Below, one piece after another: positions 7,427 through 15,526 of a stretch of 64,000 nucleotides of DNA (positions are counted from its first letter, which is position 1; each line of letters opens with the position of its first letter). Made by a program: the position numbers and the translations under genes. Location of the stretch: contig NZ_GL890774.1 of NCBI RefSeq assembly GCF_000211415.1, positions 503,748-567,747 of the forward strand, written 5' to 3'. This DNA is from Enterobacter mori LMG 25706 (GTDB taxonomy: Bacteria; Pseudomonadota; Gammaproteobacteria; Enterobacterales; Enterobacteriaceae). The notes beneath the pieces are model-generated. The model was given only the letters and a program-made list of their open reading frames with translations, was not told the DNA's origin and did not search any database.

Positions 7427-7822
7427 ATGGGTTGGCTTTTTTCCCGTCGCTCACGTAGCGAACTGATCCATCATCTGGTGCAGTCGCAGGATTGCCAGGC
7501 CGCATATGTCGAAACTCTGGCCTATACCCTTCGCGGCAACGTGTTGTGGTCTGTGGTCAAAGTAACGGCGAAAGAGCCGAACAGGCTCAACCTCGCTGCC
7601 GGTGAATCCTTCACCTACATCGGCTGCACGCTACTGCAACGCTACCGTAACGAGTGGGGCTACAAGTCGATGGATGAATCCGTTCATCCCTACTACTACA
7701 GCTGCCCGCTCAGCTATCTGGAACGCGCACCCACTCAATCGCCGGAATGGCGAGCGGGTGTTCGGGCGTACCACGATCACAGGCGTATAGCGCGTTCGGC
7801 ATCTGCCGTTCCAGTCGCCTGA
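7427..7822 (+). CDS. DUF6927-type ICE protein
   Basis: 131 residues. The pattern MGWLFS at the start, LRGNVLWSV about residues 37-45, YIGCTLLQRY, WGYKSMDESVHPYYYSCPL and SPEWRAGVRAYH matches a small family common in ICEs and plasmids (DUF6927). The conserved HPYYYSCP segment is probably the functional core, but its activity is unknown. Start at 7427 follows AGGAGACCTTCTC; upstream in-frame codons lack a ribosome site. Confidence 0.75.
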   Translation: MGWLFSRRSRSELIHHLVQSQDCQAAYVETLAYTLRGNVLWSVVKVTAKEPNRLNLAAGESFTYIGCTLLQRYRNEWGYKSMDESVHPYYYSCPLSYLERAPTQSPEWRAGVRAYHDHRRIARSASAVPVA

Positions 7823-7834
7823 AATTCCTCATAC

Positions 7835-7867
7835 CAGTCCTCGGACTGCCCCTGCATTGCAGGTTTT
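7835..7867 (+). promoter_or_regulatory. Tandem hairpins, second terminator-like
   Basis: CAGTCC/GGACTG (7835-7848) is followed at once by CCTGC/GCAGG (7851-7863) and TTTT. They lie in the gap before the DUF932 gene. Confidence 0.55.
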
Positions 7868-7936
7868 CCACGCATGCGCGCGTCCGGCCTTGTGCCGGCC
7901 GTCGATGCCGCTTGCCCAATCCTCAAGGAGATAGAC

Positions 7937-8764
7937 ATGCAACTCGCATCTCGTTTCGCATCACGTTCCCCGATTCTGCGTGCAGATCATCCGCTGTCGG
8001 ATGACCAGATTCGCGCAGTCGCTCCCTCCATCTTCGCGGATACACCGCATGGAAGCCGCTCCGAACGGTACAGCTACATACCGACATCCGCCGTTCTGGC
8101 GAAACTACGCAATGAAGGGTTCGAGCCCTTCATGGTGTGCCAGACCCGCGTGCGTCATGAAGACCGTCGCGAGTTCACGAAACACATGCTCCGCCTTCGC
8201 CATGCAAGCCAGATCAACGGCAAAGAGGCGAATGAGATCATCCTGCTTAATTCGCATGATGGCACCAGCAGCTATCAAATGCTGGCCGGCATGTTCCGTT
8301 TCGTGTGCCAGAACGGTCTGGTGTGCGGCGATATAGTCGGTGACGTTCGTGTGCCCCATAAGGGCAATGTCACTGACCATGTAATCGAAGGCGCCTACGA
8401 GGTCCTGAGCGGATTCGACCAGGTGCAGGACTCCCGCGAAGCCATGCGAGCGATCACGCTCGATGATGGCGAGGCGGAAGTATTCGCAAGGTCGGCCCTG
8501 ACGCTCAAATATGACAGCGAAAGCAAGGTGCCGCCGATCACTGAAAGCCAGGTTCTGGCGACACGCCGGTTCGATGACAATCGCCCGGATCTGTGGTCGG
8601 TGTTAAACCGGGTACAGGAAAACCTCGTCAACGGCGGTTTGTCCGGCCGGACTGCCACTGGCCGTCATCAACGCACGCGCGCTGTGCAAGGCATCGATCA
8701 GAACGTTCGCCTCAATCGCGCGCTGTGGCTGCTGGCCGAAGGTCTGCGGCAGCTCAAAAGCTGA
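7937..8764 (+). CDS. DUF932 domain protein
   Basis: 275 residues, close to the usual size of DUF932 proteins of phages, plasmids and ICEs. Recognisable parts: SERYSYIPTSAVLAKLRNEGFEPF (about residues 35-58), RLRHA, ILLNSHDGTSSYQMLAGMFRFVCQNGLVCGD (about 95-125) and a C-terminal helical region with TRAVQGIDQNVRLNRALW. It acts in the cytoplasm and is suspected to help element DNA maintenance or anti-restriction; the mechanism is not established. Start at 7937 follows AAGGAGATAGAC. Confidence 0.85.
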   Translation: MQLASRFASRSPILRADHPLSDDQIRAVAPSIFADTPHGSRSERYSYIPTSAVLAKLRNEGFEPFMVCQTRVRHEDRREFTKHMLRLRHASQINGKEANEIILLNSHDGTSSYQMLAGMFRFVCQNGLVCGDIVGDVRVPHKGNVTDHVIEGAYEVLSGFDQVQDSREAMRAITLDDGEAEVFARSALTLKYDSESKVPPITESQVLATRRFDDNRPDLWSVLNRVQENLVNGGLSGRTATGRHQRTRAVQGIDQNVRLNRALWLLAEGLRQLKS

Positions 8765-8839
8765 TCTTCGCGGACTACGCCCATTTCGGGCAATGCCTGC
8801 GGCTTTCTCCCATCGCTCCTGACGGAGCATTCCTCACCC

Positions 8840-8880
8840 CCAGGGGCTGTACCAGCCTCACGGGCTGGTGCTGTCCCTGG
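8840..8880 (+). promoter_or_regulatory. Pre-RBS two-step hairpin
   Basis: The outer arms CCAGGG (8840) and CCCTGG (8875) enclose the inner stem ACCAGCC/GGCTGGT (8851-8869). It ends 20 bases before the start at 8901. Confidence 0.6.
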
Positions 8881-8900
8881 ACCTTTCAAAGGACACGACC

Positions 8901-9551
8901 ATGCCCGATACAACATCTTCGCAACTGCTTCTTCGCATTGACGAATGCCCCGACCTGATGGCCGACGGCTACATCGGCGACGAAGGCGGCAACCTGATAT
9001 TCCTGTCCGTATGGGCACGAGATACAGCCATTCAGCAGTTTCTGGCCCGACTCACACTGGGTCGTGACGACGATGGTCTGGATCAGTTCCACCTCATCAC
9101 CGACGCAGGCGGCTCCGTGCCGGTTTTCGTCGGTAACGTCGACAGGCTGGAGAAGCGCTCCACGCGCCTTTTCCGCCGCACGCTGTTCGGCTCGATGGTC
9201 AACCTGTGGCTCTTCGACCAACGCTGCGTCAAGCCCGACAAGGCTAACGCCAGCGCGCTGACGCTGTTGCCCAGGGACTCAGGCCACCGGCTTGATCGCT
9301 TGTGGACACTGGTACAGGAAACCTGCCCATTGCCACTACTCGATCACTGGCGCGACATCGTGCTGAAGCTCCTGATGGAGCAATCCATGCTGGCACGTCT
9401 TCCCATGGCTTACGGGCCACTGGAAGGTCATCGCCTGGCACTGGATGTCCCCGTGCTCACCAGGGCACTCGGCGACCTGATCCGTAACGGCACCCTCAGC
9501 GCCACGGCGCATGAACTGGCTTCCGGCATGCCTTTACGGCGCGTCGCCTGA
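8901..9551 (+). CDS. ICE hypothetical protein
   Basis: 216 residues, no signal peptide or membrane helix, unknown function. It follows the DUF932 gene and precedes the DUF6094 methyltransferase-like gene, an arrangement kept in related ICEs. Arg and Leu clusters near residues 90-110 (DRLEKRSTRLFRRTLFG) suggest a helical basic segment. Start at 8901 follows AAAGGACACGACC. Confidence 0.7.
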   Translation: MPDTTSSQLLLRIDECPDLMADGYIGDEGGNLIFLSVWARDTAIQQFLARLTLGRDDDGLDQFHLITDAGGSVPVFVGNVDRLEKRSTRLFRRTLFGSMVNLWLFDQRCVKPDKANASALTLLPRDSGHRLDRLWTLVQETCPLPLLDHWRDIVLKLLMEQSMLARLPMAYGPLEGHRLALDVPVLTRALGDLIRNGTLSATAHELASGMPLRRVA

Positions 9552-9561
9552 AGCCTCGCAA

Positions 9562-9584
9562 GGGCATGCACAAGCTGCATGCCC
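9562..9584 (+). promoter_or_regulatory. Pre-RBS hairpin
   Basis: GGGCATGCA (9562-9570) and TGCATGCCC (9576-9584) pair perfectly around CAAGC, followed by CTCATTTTC. Confidence 0.7.
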
Positions 9585-9616
9585 CTCATTTTCACAACCA
9601 GAATCAGGAGATTCAC

Positions 9617-10723
9617 ATGGCTCTCATGTTCCCCAGGCTTGCCCGCAATTTCGCGAAAAACGGGTACTACCCAACAGACGAACCCACGCTGGAGCGGGTG
9701 CTCAACGCGCTGGCGCCGGCCGCGGGTCAAGTCGCCATCATCGACCCTTGCGCGGGCGAAGGCGTTGCCATCGCCGAAGCTGCACATGCGCTTGGCCGTG
9801 ATCTGGTGTCAGCTTATGCCGTCGAATTCGACGAAGAGCGTGCCAGACATGCCCGAGGGCTTGTCGACCATTGCCTGCACAGCGACCTGATGGATACGCT
9901 GATCAGCCGACAGAGCTTTGGACTGATGTGGCTCAATCCCCCCTATGGGGACCTGTCCAGGGATGCCGATGGCAACATTGGCTACCAGGGACAGGGCCGC
10001 GCCAGGCTGGAGAAGCTGTTCTATCAGCGCGTCCTGCCGCTTTTGCAGTACGGTGGCGTGCTCGTTTTCATCATTCCGAGCTACACGCTGGACGCCGAAA
10101 TGGTGGGCTGGCTGACACGCCATTTCACCGGACTACGCATCTATCGTGCGGTCGAGCAGCAGTTCAGGCAGGTGGTGATCTTCGGCACCCGTTCACGCCA
10201 GCGCGATCTGGCGAGTGATGCCAAAGCCATCCGCAACCGGCTGCTGCAGATCGGATCAGGCGATATCGAAGCGGAAGAACTGCCGGTCGAATGGCCGTTC
10301 GTCCCGTATTCCGTCCCAGCCACACAGGCCGAGCCGGAACAGTTCTACCGGGTCACAATGGAGCCGGAGCAATTCTCGGCCGAAGTTCATCGCCTGCAAG
10401 GGCTGTGGCCTTTGCTCGATACGCATCTCGGCGCTTCGCAACAATCGTTGCGGCCGCCGGCCCGTGCCTTGTCTCACTGGCATCTCGCCCTGGCGCTCGC
10501 AGCCGGCGCGATTTCGGGTGTCGTGCGCTCCAGATCCGGCAAGGTGATGGTCGTCAAAGGCGATACCCACAAAGAGAAGTCCGCCGCGGTCGAATACAAC
10601 GAACGCGACGACGGCTCGATCGCCGAAACGCGCATCCTCACAGACAAGTTCGTGCCGGTCATTCGCGCATGGGACATGACACCCGGCTCCCCCACTAGGG
10701 GAGAAGTGCTGACCATCCACTGA
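9617..10723 (+). CDS. DUF6094 protein with class I methyltransferase fold
   Basis: 368 residues. The SAM-binding motif I appears as IIDPCAGEGVAIAEAA (about residues 39-54), an acidic motif II as AVEFDEERARHA, and motif IV as LMWLNPPYGDLS (about 107-118). The NPPY signature is that of N6-adenine or N4-cytosine DNA methyltransferases. The C-terminal half (RLQGLWPLLDTHLG and downstream) is specific to these ICE proteins. It probably modifies element DNA, perhaps against host restriction, but its target is unknown. In other ICEs it sits beside a large helicase; here that helicase survives only as a fragment in the next gene. Confidence 0.85.
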   Translation: MALMFPRLARNFAKNGYYPTDEPTLERVLNALAPAAGQVAIIDPCAGEGVAIAEAAHALGRDLVSAYAVEFDEERARHARGLVDHCLHSDLMDTLISRQSFGLMWLNPPYGDLSRDADGNIGYQGQGRARLEKLFYQRVLPLLQYGGVLVFIIPSYTLDAEMVGWLTRHFTGLRIYRAVEQQFRQVVIFGTRSRQRDLASDAKAIRNRLLQIGSGDIEAEELPVEWPFVPYSVPATQAEPEQFYRVTMEPEQFSAEVHRLQGLWPLLDTHLGASQQSLRPPARALSHWHLALALAAGAISGVVRSRSGKVMVVKGDTHKEKSAAVEYNERDDGSIAETRILTDKFVPVIRAWDMTPGSPTRGEVLTIH

Positions 10724-10797
10724 TTCCTCATCCCCCTAAAACCAACGCCTGGTCAGGTGCTGGCTTCGCCTTTTCATCAACGCAACTGGAGCAAACC

Positions 10798-11418
10798 ATG
10801 TCCTTCAAACTCTTCCCACGCCAGCGCACCGAGCCGGCCTCCATTCCTCTGTTCTCCAGCGGTGCCCTGACGCTCAGCGCCAGGGTGCAATGGCTGGACA
10901 GCACGGGACTGGTTGATCCCCATCGTTTCCTGCATCGCCACCTGCGTGGTGATTGGGGCGATCTCGACGACACCGAACGACGCGCGAACGATGCCGCCCT
11001 TCGCTCCGAAGGCGTCCTGACTTCGCGCTACCAGGTGACGCCGCGGCTGTTCCTGCTGGTGACCACCAACGCGAACCACAGCCAGACCGTGATCCGACTG
11101 ACCAATCCCGAACTGGTCAAGACAGGCCTGGACCTGCTGGAGTTCCCAACGATTGTTTTCATGCAGTCGGGATGGAACGTTTACACGCTTCAGCAGGCCT
11201 CGCGCCGGTCATGGCGGATCGGTCAGAAGCTGGCCGTGAAGGTCATCTATCTCGGCTATGCGGACACGTCACAAATGACGTGCCTGTCGCTGATGGCCAA
11301 GAAGATCCTCGTCTCGCAGAGCACGTCGGGAGACGTGCCGGAGTCCGGTCTGGATGCCCTCAACACGGATGGCGATTCCGTAGAAGTGGCGATGGCAAGG
11401 CAACTTGTCGCCGCCTGA
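10798..11418 (+). CDS. Chimera: plasmid-related protein N-terminus joined to helicase C-terminus
   Basis: Residues 1 to about 100 look like the small ICE plasmid-related protein (RGDWGDLDDTERRANDAAL about 50-68, TSRYQV about 75-80). From about residue 102 the sequence is the C-terminal end of the large ICE SNF2/DEAD-type helicase (TNPELVKTGLDLLEFPTIVF, then motif VI QQASRRSWRIGQ about 132-143, ending SGDVPESGLDALN). Motifs I to V are absent. An in-frame deletion fusing two neighbouring genes near 11100 explains this. It cannot be a helicase; the first domain may still work. Start at 10798 follows CTGGAGCAAACC. Confidence 0.75.
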   Translation: MSFKLFPRQRTEPASIPLFSSGALTLSARVQWLDSTGLVDPHRFLHRHLRGDWGDLDDTERRANDAALRSEGVLTSRYQVTPRLFLLVTTNANHSQTVIRLTNPELVKTGLDLLEFPTIVFMQSGWNVYTLQQASRRSWRIGQKLAVKVIYLGYADTSQMTCLSLMAKKILVSQSTSGDVPESGLDALNTDGDSVEVAMARQLVAA

Positions 11419-11476
11419 TTCAACTCCCATGCCAGCGTCCCATCGGGTCGCCGGCCTTCTCGTTTCTTCCACCTTG

Positions 11477-11515
11477 CAGTCATGCCCGCGTTCTTCGTGG
11501 GCATGACTGTGTTCT
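11477..11515 (+). promoter_or_regulatory. Long pre-RBS hairpin
   Basis: CAGTCATGCCC (11477-11487) pairs perfectly with GGGCATGACTG (11499-11509) and the stem extends three more pairs inward with one wobble. A T-rich tail follows. It is the longest of the gap hairpins. Confidence 0.7.
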
Positions 11516-11537
11516 TTTTCATCGCAAGGAGATTTCC

Positions 11538-12206
11538 ATGAACACCAAGACCCAAGCTACGTCCGGAATCGTCAACGCTCGCCTGACGCTCGACGTGACC
11601 TATCTGCTCAACGGAGAACCCGTATTGGAAATGCTTGAACGCCTGCGCGGACTGTGCGAGCGCGCTATCGGCGAAGGCATATTGACCGGCGAGACCGCCG
11701 CGGAGGTGGACACTTGGTCAATCGACGCTTCCCTTTCGCCCTCGGCAGTCGCCAGTGAGACACACGAAGCCGAGATCGCCGCCTTCATACGGCAGCGTAT
11801 CGAGGACGGAAATCTCGACGCGGAAGACATCCCCGTGCGCATTGTGCGTTACGGCCTGATGGCCCCCGAAGCATTCGTTTCCGAGATGCGTGAACGCATA
11901 GACATGGATGACGGCGATGACCTCGAAGCACAGGCCACTGTTACCGTATCGGCCGATCCTCCGGATCATGCAGAATTCGAGATGCGGATCACGGTCGCCT
12001 GCGTCAACGCTTCCGGCATGTCCGACATGCCGATCTTCACCGTCAGGATCACCCGGGAAGAATATGACCTGGGTGTTCATTACGACAAGGCCAAAGACCT
12101 GGCCCAAGAATCCGGATACGAAGAGCCGTTCGTCTGCTTCGATGCGACAGAACAGGACGCCATACTGTCGGCCGCGCGAAAGCTGGGTTTTGTCCGTGAG
12201 GATTGA
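11538..12206 (+). CDS. ICE hypothetical protein
   Basis: 222 residues, strongly acidic, soluble. Two stretches rich in Asp and Glu (about 75-125) alternate with alternating beta-type segments (ATVTVSADPPDHAEFEMRITVACV about 130-153). No known domain recognised. It is the last gene of the accessory block, ending just before the terminator at 12233. Start at 11538 follows AAGGAGATTTCC. Confidence 0.7.
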   Translation: MNTKTQATSGIVNARLTLDVTYLLNGEPVLEMLERLRGLCERAIGEGILTGETAAEVDTWSIDASLSPSAVASETHEAEIAAFIRQRIEDGNLDAEDIPVRIVRYGLMAPEAFVSEMRERIDMDDGDDLEAQATVTVSADPPDHAEFEMRITVACVNASGMSDMPIFTVRITREEYDLGVHYDKAKDLAQESGYEEPFVCFDATEQDAILSAARKLGFVRED

Positions 12207-12232
12207 TCCGGTAAGGACGCATCCACTTCATC

Positions 12233-12257
12233 AGGCCCCAATACGGGGCCTTTTTTT
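12233..12257 (+). terminator. Rho-independent terminator
   Basis: AGGCCCC (12233-12239) pairs with GGGGCCT (12245-12251) and is followed by a run of seven T. It separates the accessory block from the pilL2 - traD block. Confidence 0.85.
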
Positions 12258-12420
12258 CGGTCCAGAGGGTGAGCCTGAGAAGCTGGTAGTGAAGGTCATC
12301 CTCCCAGCCTGCAGCACTGCATAGATTGCTCAATAGGGGAAGCCAGCAAATCCCTTTGTTTGCTGATGCTCCCGACATCAACAGCGATGGTGTCGGTTCA
12401 ACGTCCCAGAGAACCAACAC

Positions 12421-13005
12421 ATGCAACCATTCAGCCACCTTCATCGCCGTCTGGCGGGCTGCGGCCTGCTGATCGCCGCCGTACTGATGAGCGGCTGCAC
12501 GACGACAACGCCTCCACCCAAGGTCGCCCCGATCGGGAAGCCGGCGATCGCACCGGCAAAACCGAAACCGCAATTCGTACCCGTCGTTCGCTATGGCCGT
12601 TACACGCTGGTCGAACTGGCGCCGGCATCGGCACAGCAAGACCTGTTGCTGCAGGTTGTCGATGTCGCCATCCCTGACACGCGCAGCGCGACAGTAGGCG
12701 ATGCGCTGCGTCACGTTCTGCTGCGTTCCGGCTACCAACTTTGCTCGGTGGGCGACATCACTGCGCTCAACTCATTGCCGCTGCCCGCATCCCACTATCG
12801 GCTGGGGCCGATTTTTCTGCGCGATGCCCTGCTGACATTGGCAGGTCCTGCATGGGATCTGAAAGTCGATGATGGCGCTCGCAGGATTTGCTTCAACCGC
12901 GCTCAGCAGCCGTCTTCAAGTCAGACCCAATCGCCACCGCAGTCAGCCTTGAGGGCTACCGGTCATGTCGAAAAACGTCCGTTCACAACGGAGGTGCGGC
13001 CATGA
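12421..13005 (+). CDS. pilL2: PilL2-like lipoprotein of ICE type IV pilus
   Basis: 194 residues with a lipoprotein signal (LMSGC, Cys at about residue 25) and a Pro-rich linker. The PilL N-terminal domain follows (RYGRYTLVELAPASAQQDLL about 59-78, VGDALRHVLLRSGYQLC about 92-108). In PFGI-1 class ICEs PilL2 begins the block leading to the coupling protein and is tied to the conjugative pilus. No other pil genes are in the window. The next gene overlaps its stop by ATGA, so the two are translationally coupled. No strong ribosome site precedes the ATG; an A-rich tract does. Confidence 0.85.
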   Translation: MQPFSHLHRRLAGCGLLIAAVLMSGCTTTTPPPKVAPIGKPAIAPAKPKPQFVPVVRYGRYTLVELAPASAQQDLLLQVVDVAIPDTRSATVGDALRHVLLRSGYQLCSVGDITALNSLPLPASHYRLGPIFLRDALLTLAGPAWDLKVDDGARRICFNRAQQPSSSQTQSPPQSALRATGHVEKRPFTTEVRP

Positions 13006-13649
13006 CCACCATCCCTCGCTCTCCCCGTCGCTCGCGCGAACCACTGCTGCGCGTGGTCACCATCACCTGGGTCTTGCTGATCAGCACGGGAGCAGTGGTG
13101 AATCACGTGGCGTTGTCCAACCTTGCCACCGAGACAGGCGGCAGCGCACAGAGCACGCAAGTCGCAGCCCTGGAGGCCCGGCTGGCAGAACTGGGTCAAC
13201 AGCTCGAAGCGCAGCGTCAGCAGCCTGCCGCGTTGACGACCACACAGTTCGAGACCGAGCGTCAGGCCATCGAGCAACGGGTTTCCAGGATCGAGCAGGC
13301 CCTCGGCGAACGGCTGACGGTCGATAGCCTTGCCCCGTTGCATAGCCGCATCGAGCAACTGGAAGCCCGCCTGGCGAAAGCCGCTCAGGTCGTGCCCGCC
13401 CCAATTCGCACGCAGAAGAACCAGGCCTCCAGGCCCAAAGCGGCGGTTCCTCCATTCAAGGTTGTCGGTCTCGAAATGCGGGGCGGTGAACGCTTCTTGT
13501 CGATTCAGCCCGCGGGGGGAGCTTCCTCGCCACTGACCGGCGTTTTGCGGCCCGGTGAATCAGAGGCTGGCTGGCGGCTGGAAACCATCGAAGACCGTAC
13601 CGCCTTGTTCCAGAACAACGGTCAGGTTCTTCGCGTGGTAGCGCCATAG
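13002..13649 (+). CDS. Membrane-anchored coiled-coil ICE protein
   Basis: 215 residues. One membrane anchor at about 19-38 follows an Arg-rich N-terminus; then a Gln/Glu-rich coiled coil (about 50-125) and a compact C-terminal domain (FKVVGLEMRGGERFLSIQPAGG about 150-171). The layout resembles inner membrane assembly proteins of pili (PilO/PilP-like), which is inference. It lies between pilL2 and the TIGR03759 gene, as in related ICEs. Overlap with pilL2 (ATGA) supports this start. Confidence 0.75.
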   Translation: MTTIPRSPRRSREPLLRVVTITWVLLISTGAVVNHVALSNLATETGGSAQSTQVAALEARLAELGQQLEAQRQQPAALTTTQFETERQAIEQRVSRIEQALGERLTVDSLAPLHSRIEQLEARLAKAAQVVPAPIRTQKNQASRPKAAVPPFKVVGLEMRGGERFLSIQPAGGASSPLTGVLRPGESEAGWRLETIEDRTALFQNNGQVLRVVAP

Positions 13650-13658
13650 GAGGGCCAG

Positions 13659-14399
13659 ATGAACCGCATGATCATTTCGCTTGCCCTGGCTACCAACCTT
13701 GCCGTCGGCGTCATCTCCCCTGTATCAGCACAGAACACCCGCACGTCCACGTCACCTGTTGTACCTGGTCAGGAACAGGAGACAACCGCGAGCAACAGCG
13801 ATGAGCAGAACGCCCGCGACTGGGGGCTGCGCCTGGAGGAATGGACACGTTACCGGGAGGTGATGCGCGGTCCGCTGGGCATTTTTTCCCCCAATCTCGA
13901 TCCGCTCACCGCGCTCGGCATCGAAGCGCGTTCAGATGAAGAGCGCCGGCGCTACGCCGAACTGCAGGTTCAGGTCGAAGCGCGGCGTGTCGAGAAAACA
14001 CTGGCTTACCAGCATGCTTATGACGCTGCCTGGCAACGCCTGCATCCGGGCATGCAGCGCGTCAATTTGCCGGGGGCCAACCAGACCTCCAGCGCAACCG
14101 GCGTGCCGGGCGATGCGAACCGGTTGGCCGTATTCATCAAGGACGGTTGTGCCCCATGCGGCCAGCTTGTCCAGCAATTGCAGACCTCCGGGGCCGAATT
14201 CGACCTCTACATGGTCGGCAGCCGCCAGGATGATGCCCGCATCCGCGATTGGGCCAAGCGTGCCCGGATTGACCCCGCCCGTGTTCGTAGCGGTTCCATC
14301 ACCCTCAACCATGATGCAGGCCGCTGGTTGTCGCTGGGCCTGAAAGGGGATCTGCCAGCCGTCGTGCGGCAGATCGGCGGCGAATGGCAAAGGCAATGA
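13659..14399 (+). CDS. TIGR03759 family ICE protein
   Basis: 246 residues with a signal peptide (about 1-24, ending SAQ). The middle carries NARDWGLRLEEWTRYREVMRGPLG-type sequence (about 52-74) and TALGIEARSDEERRRYAEL, typical of TIGR03759. The C-terminal third is thioredoxin-like with FIKDGCAPCGQLV (about 152-164), so a CXXC redox pair may act in the periplasm. It is a fixed member of the pilL - traD block. Start at 13659 follows GGAGGGCCAG. Confidence 0.9.
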   Translation: MNRMIISLALATNLAVGVISPVSAQNTRTSTSPVVPGQEQETTASNSDEQNARDWGLRLEEWTRYREVMRGPLGIFSPNLDPLTALGIEARSDEERRRYAELQVQVEARRVEKTLAYQHAYDAAWQRLHPGMQRVNLPGANQTSSATGVPGDANRLAVFIKDGCAPCGQLVQQLQTSGAEFDLYMVGSRQDDARIRDWAKRARIDPARVRSGSITLNHDAGRWLSLGLKGDLPAVVRQIGGEWQRQ

Positions 14400-14968
14400 A
14401 TCGCTACGCACGCCTGCTTGCAGTTCTGGCCGCCTCGATCGCCGGAACCGCGCTCGCCAAGGCACAGGAGATACCGCCTCCTGCCTACCAGGTCGCGGCG
14501 CAGCGAGCGGATATTCCGTCCCCGGTGCTCTATGCCGTTGCGCTGCAGGAGAGCGGCTTGCGGCGTGGTGGCCGACTGGTCCCATGGCCCTGGACCCTGA
14601 ATGTCGCTGGAACCGCCCGCCGTTTCGGCAGCCACGCCGAGGCATGCAGCGGGCTGAGCAAAGCGTTGCGCGAAGTGCCGCCAACTCGTATCGACGCGGG
14701 ACTGGCTCAGATCAACCTAGGTTACCAGAAGCCTCGCTACAGCCACCCCTGCGACCTGCTCGATCCCTATCGCAACCTCGCGATCGCGGCCGAAATCCTG
14801 CGTGAACAGCATACGCCGGGCGAAGACTGGTTGCTCGCGATCGGTCGCTATCACCGCCCGGCTGGCGGCGCCCCCGCCGCGCGCTACCGGCGCAGCGTCA
14901 GCCAGCACCTGGCGCGTGTGGTCGGTCCTTCCCGTGCTGACGCTTCCACCAGGAGGAATACCCCATGA
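14396..14968 (+). CDS. Lytic transglycosylase (SLT domain), conjugation-associated
   Basis: 190 residues from the ATG at 14396, which overlaps the previous stop as ATGA; an earlier ATG at 14384 is possible. After a signal peptide (about 1-24) comes an SLT fold: SPVLYAVALQESGLR with the catalytic Glu (about residue 48), GLAQINLGY (about 100-108) and RNLAIAAEILREQ. Such enzymes cut peptidoglycan locally so the mating channel can pass the wall. The protein acts in the periplasm. Confidence 0.9.
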   Translation: MNRYARLLAVLAASIAGTALAKAQEIPPPAYQVAAQRADIPSPVLYAVALQESGLRRGGRLVPWPWTLNVAGTARRFGSHAEACSGLSKALREVPPTRIDAGLAQINLGYQKPRYSHPCDLLDPYRNLAIAAEILREQHTPGEDWLLAIGRYHRPAGGAPAARYRRSVSQHLARVVGPSRADASTRRNTP

Positions 14969-15516
14969 AGCCTGCCTTCACTGCCGTTGCCGCGAGGCCG
15001 GTTCTTTGCGCCCTGTTATGTGCCGGTGGTCTGCCAGCCCTGGCAGGCCAGCCGCCTCTCGTGGTGGTCGAGGACCATGGAGGCAGGTCGGCCTTGCCTT
15101 ACTACCAGGCGCTGGACCTGCCACCACGCCAGGGTCAACCGAGCTCGCCGCGGGTCTCGGTGCCGCCGTCCGCAGGCAAGACCTTCAGCGAAGCCGATAT
15201 GCTGCCCGTGCGCTCGGAGCGGCTGTCGCCCGGCGATGAACCTCGCAGGGTGATCCAGGCACCAGGCCTGGCCCCCGTTTTCCTCATCGGTGATGACGAA
15301 CGCTCTCGCACCTGGCTGATTGAGCGCAAGGCGGCGCTGCACGAAATCAGCGCCATCGGTCTCGTGGTCAATGTCGGATCGGCGGAGACACTTGCTGGGT
15401 TGCGCAAGCTGGCTCCCGAGCTCACGTTGTCTCCGGTATCGGGTGACGACCTCGCGCAGCGGTTGGGACTGCGGCATTACCCGGTCCTGCTCACCGCCAC
15501 CGGCATCGAGCAGTGA
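14965..15516 (+). CDS. TIGR03765 family ICE protein
   Basis: 183 residues with a signal peptide ending near PALAG (about residue 28). PLVVVEDHGGRSALPYYQAL (about 31-50) and the C-terminal LGLRHYPVLLTATGIEQ are typical of TIGR03765. The protein is periplasmic and always found between the transglycosylase and traD genes. Its start overlaps the previous stop by ATGA, after AGGAGGAATACCCC. Molecular role not established. Confidence 0.9.
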   Translation: MKPAFTAVAARPVLCALLCAGGLPALAGQPPLVVVEDHGGRSALPYYQALDLPPRQGQPSSPRVSVPPSAGKTFSEADMLPVRSERLSPGDEPRRVIQAPGLAPVFLIGDDERSRTWLIERKAALHEISAIGLVVNVGSAETLAGLRKLAPELTLSPVSGDDLAQRLGLRHYPVLLTATGIEQ

Positions 15517-15526
15517 GTGCGCCATC

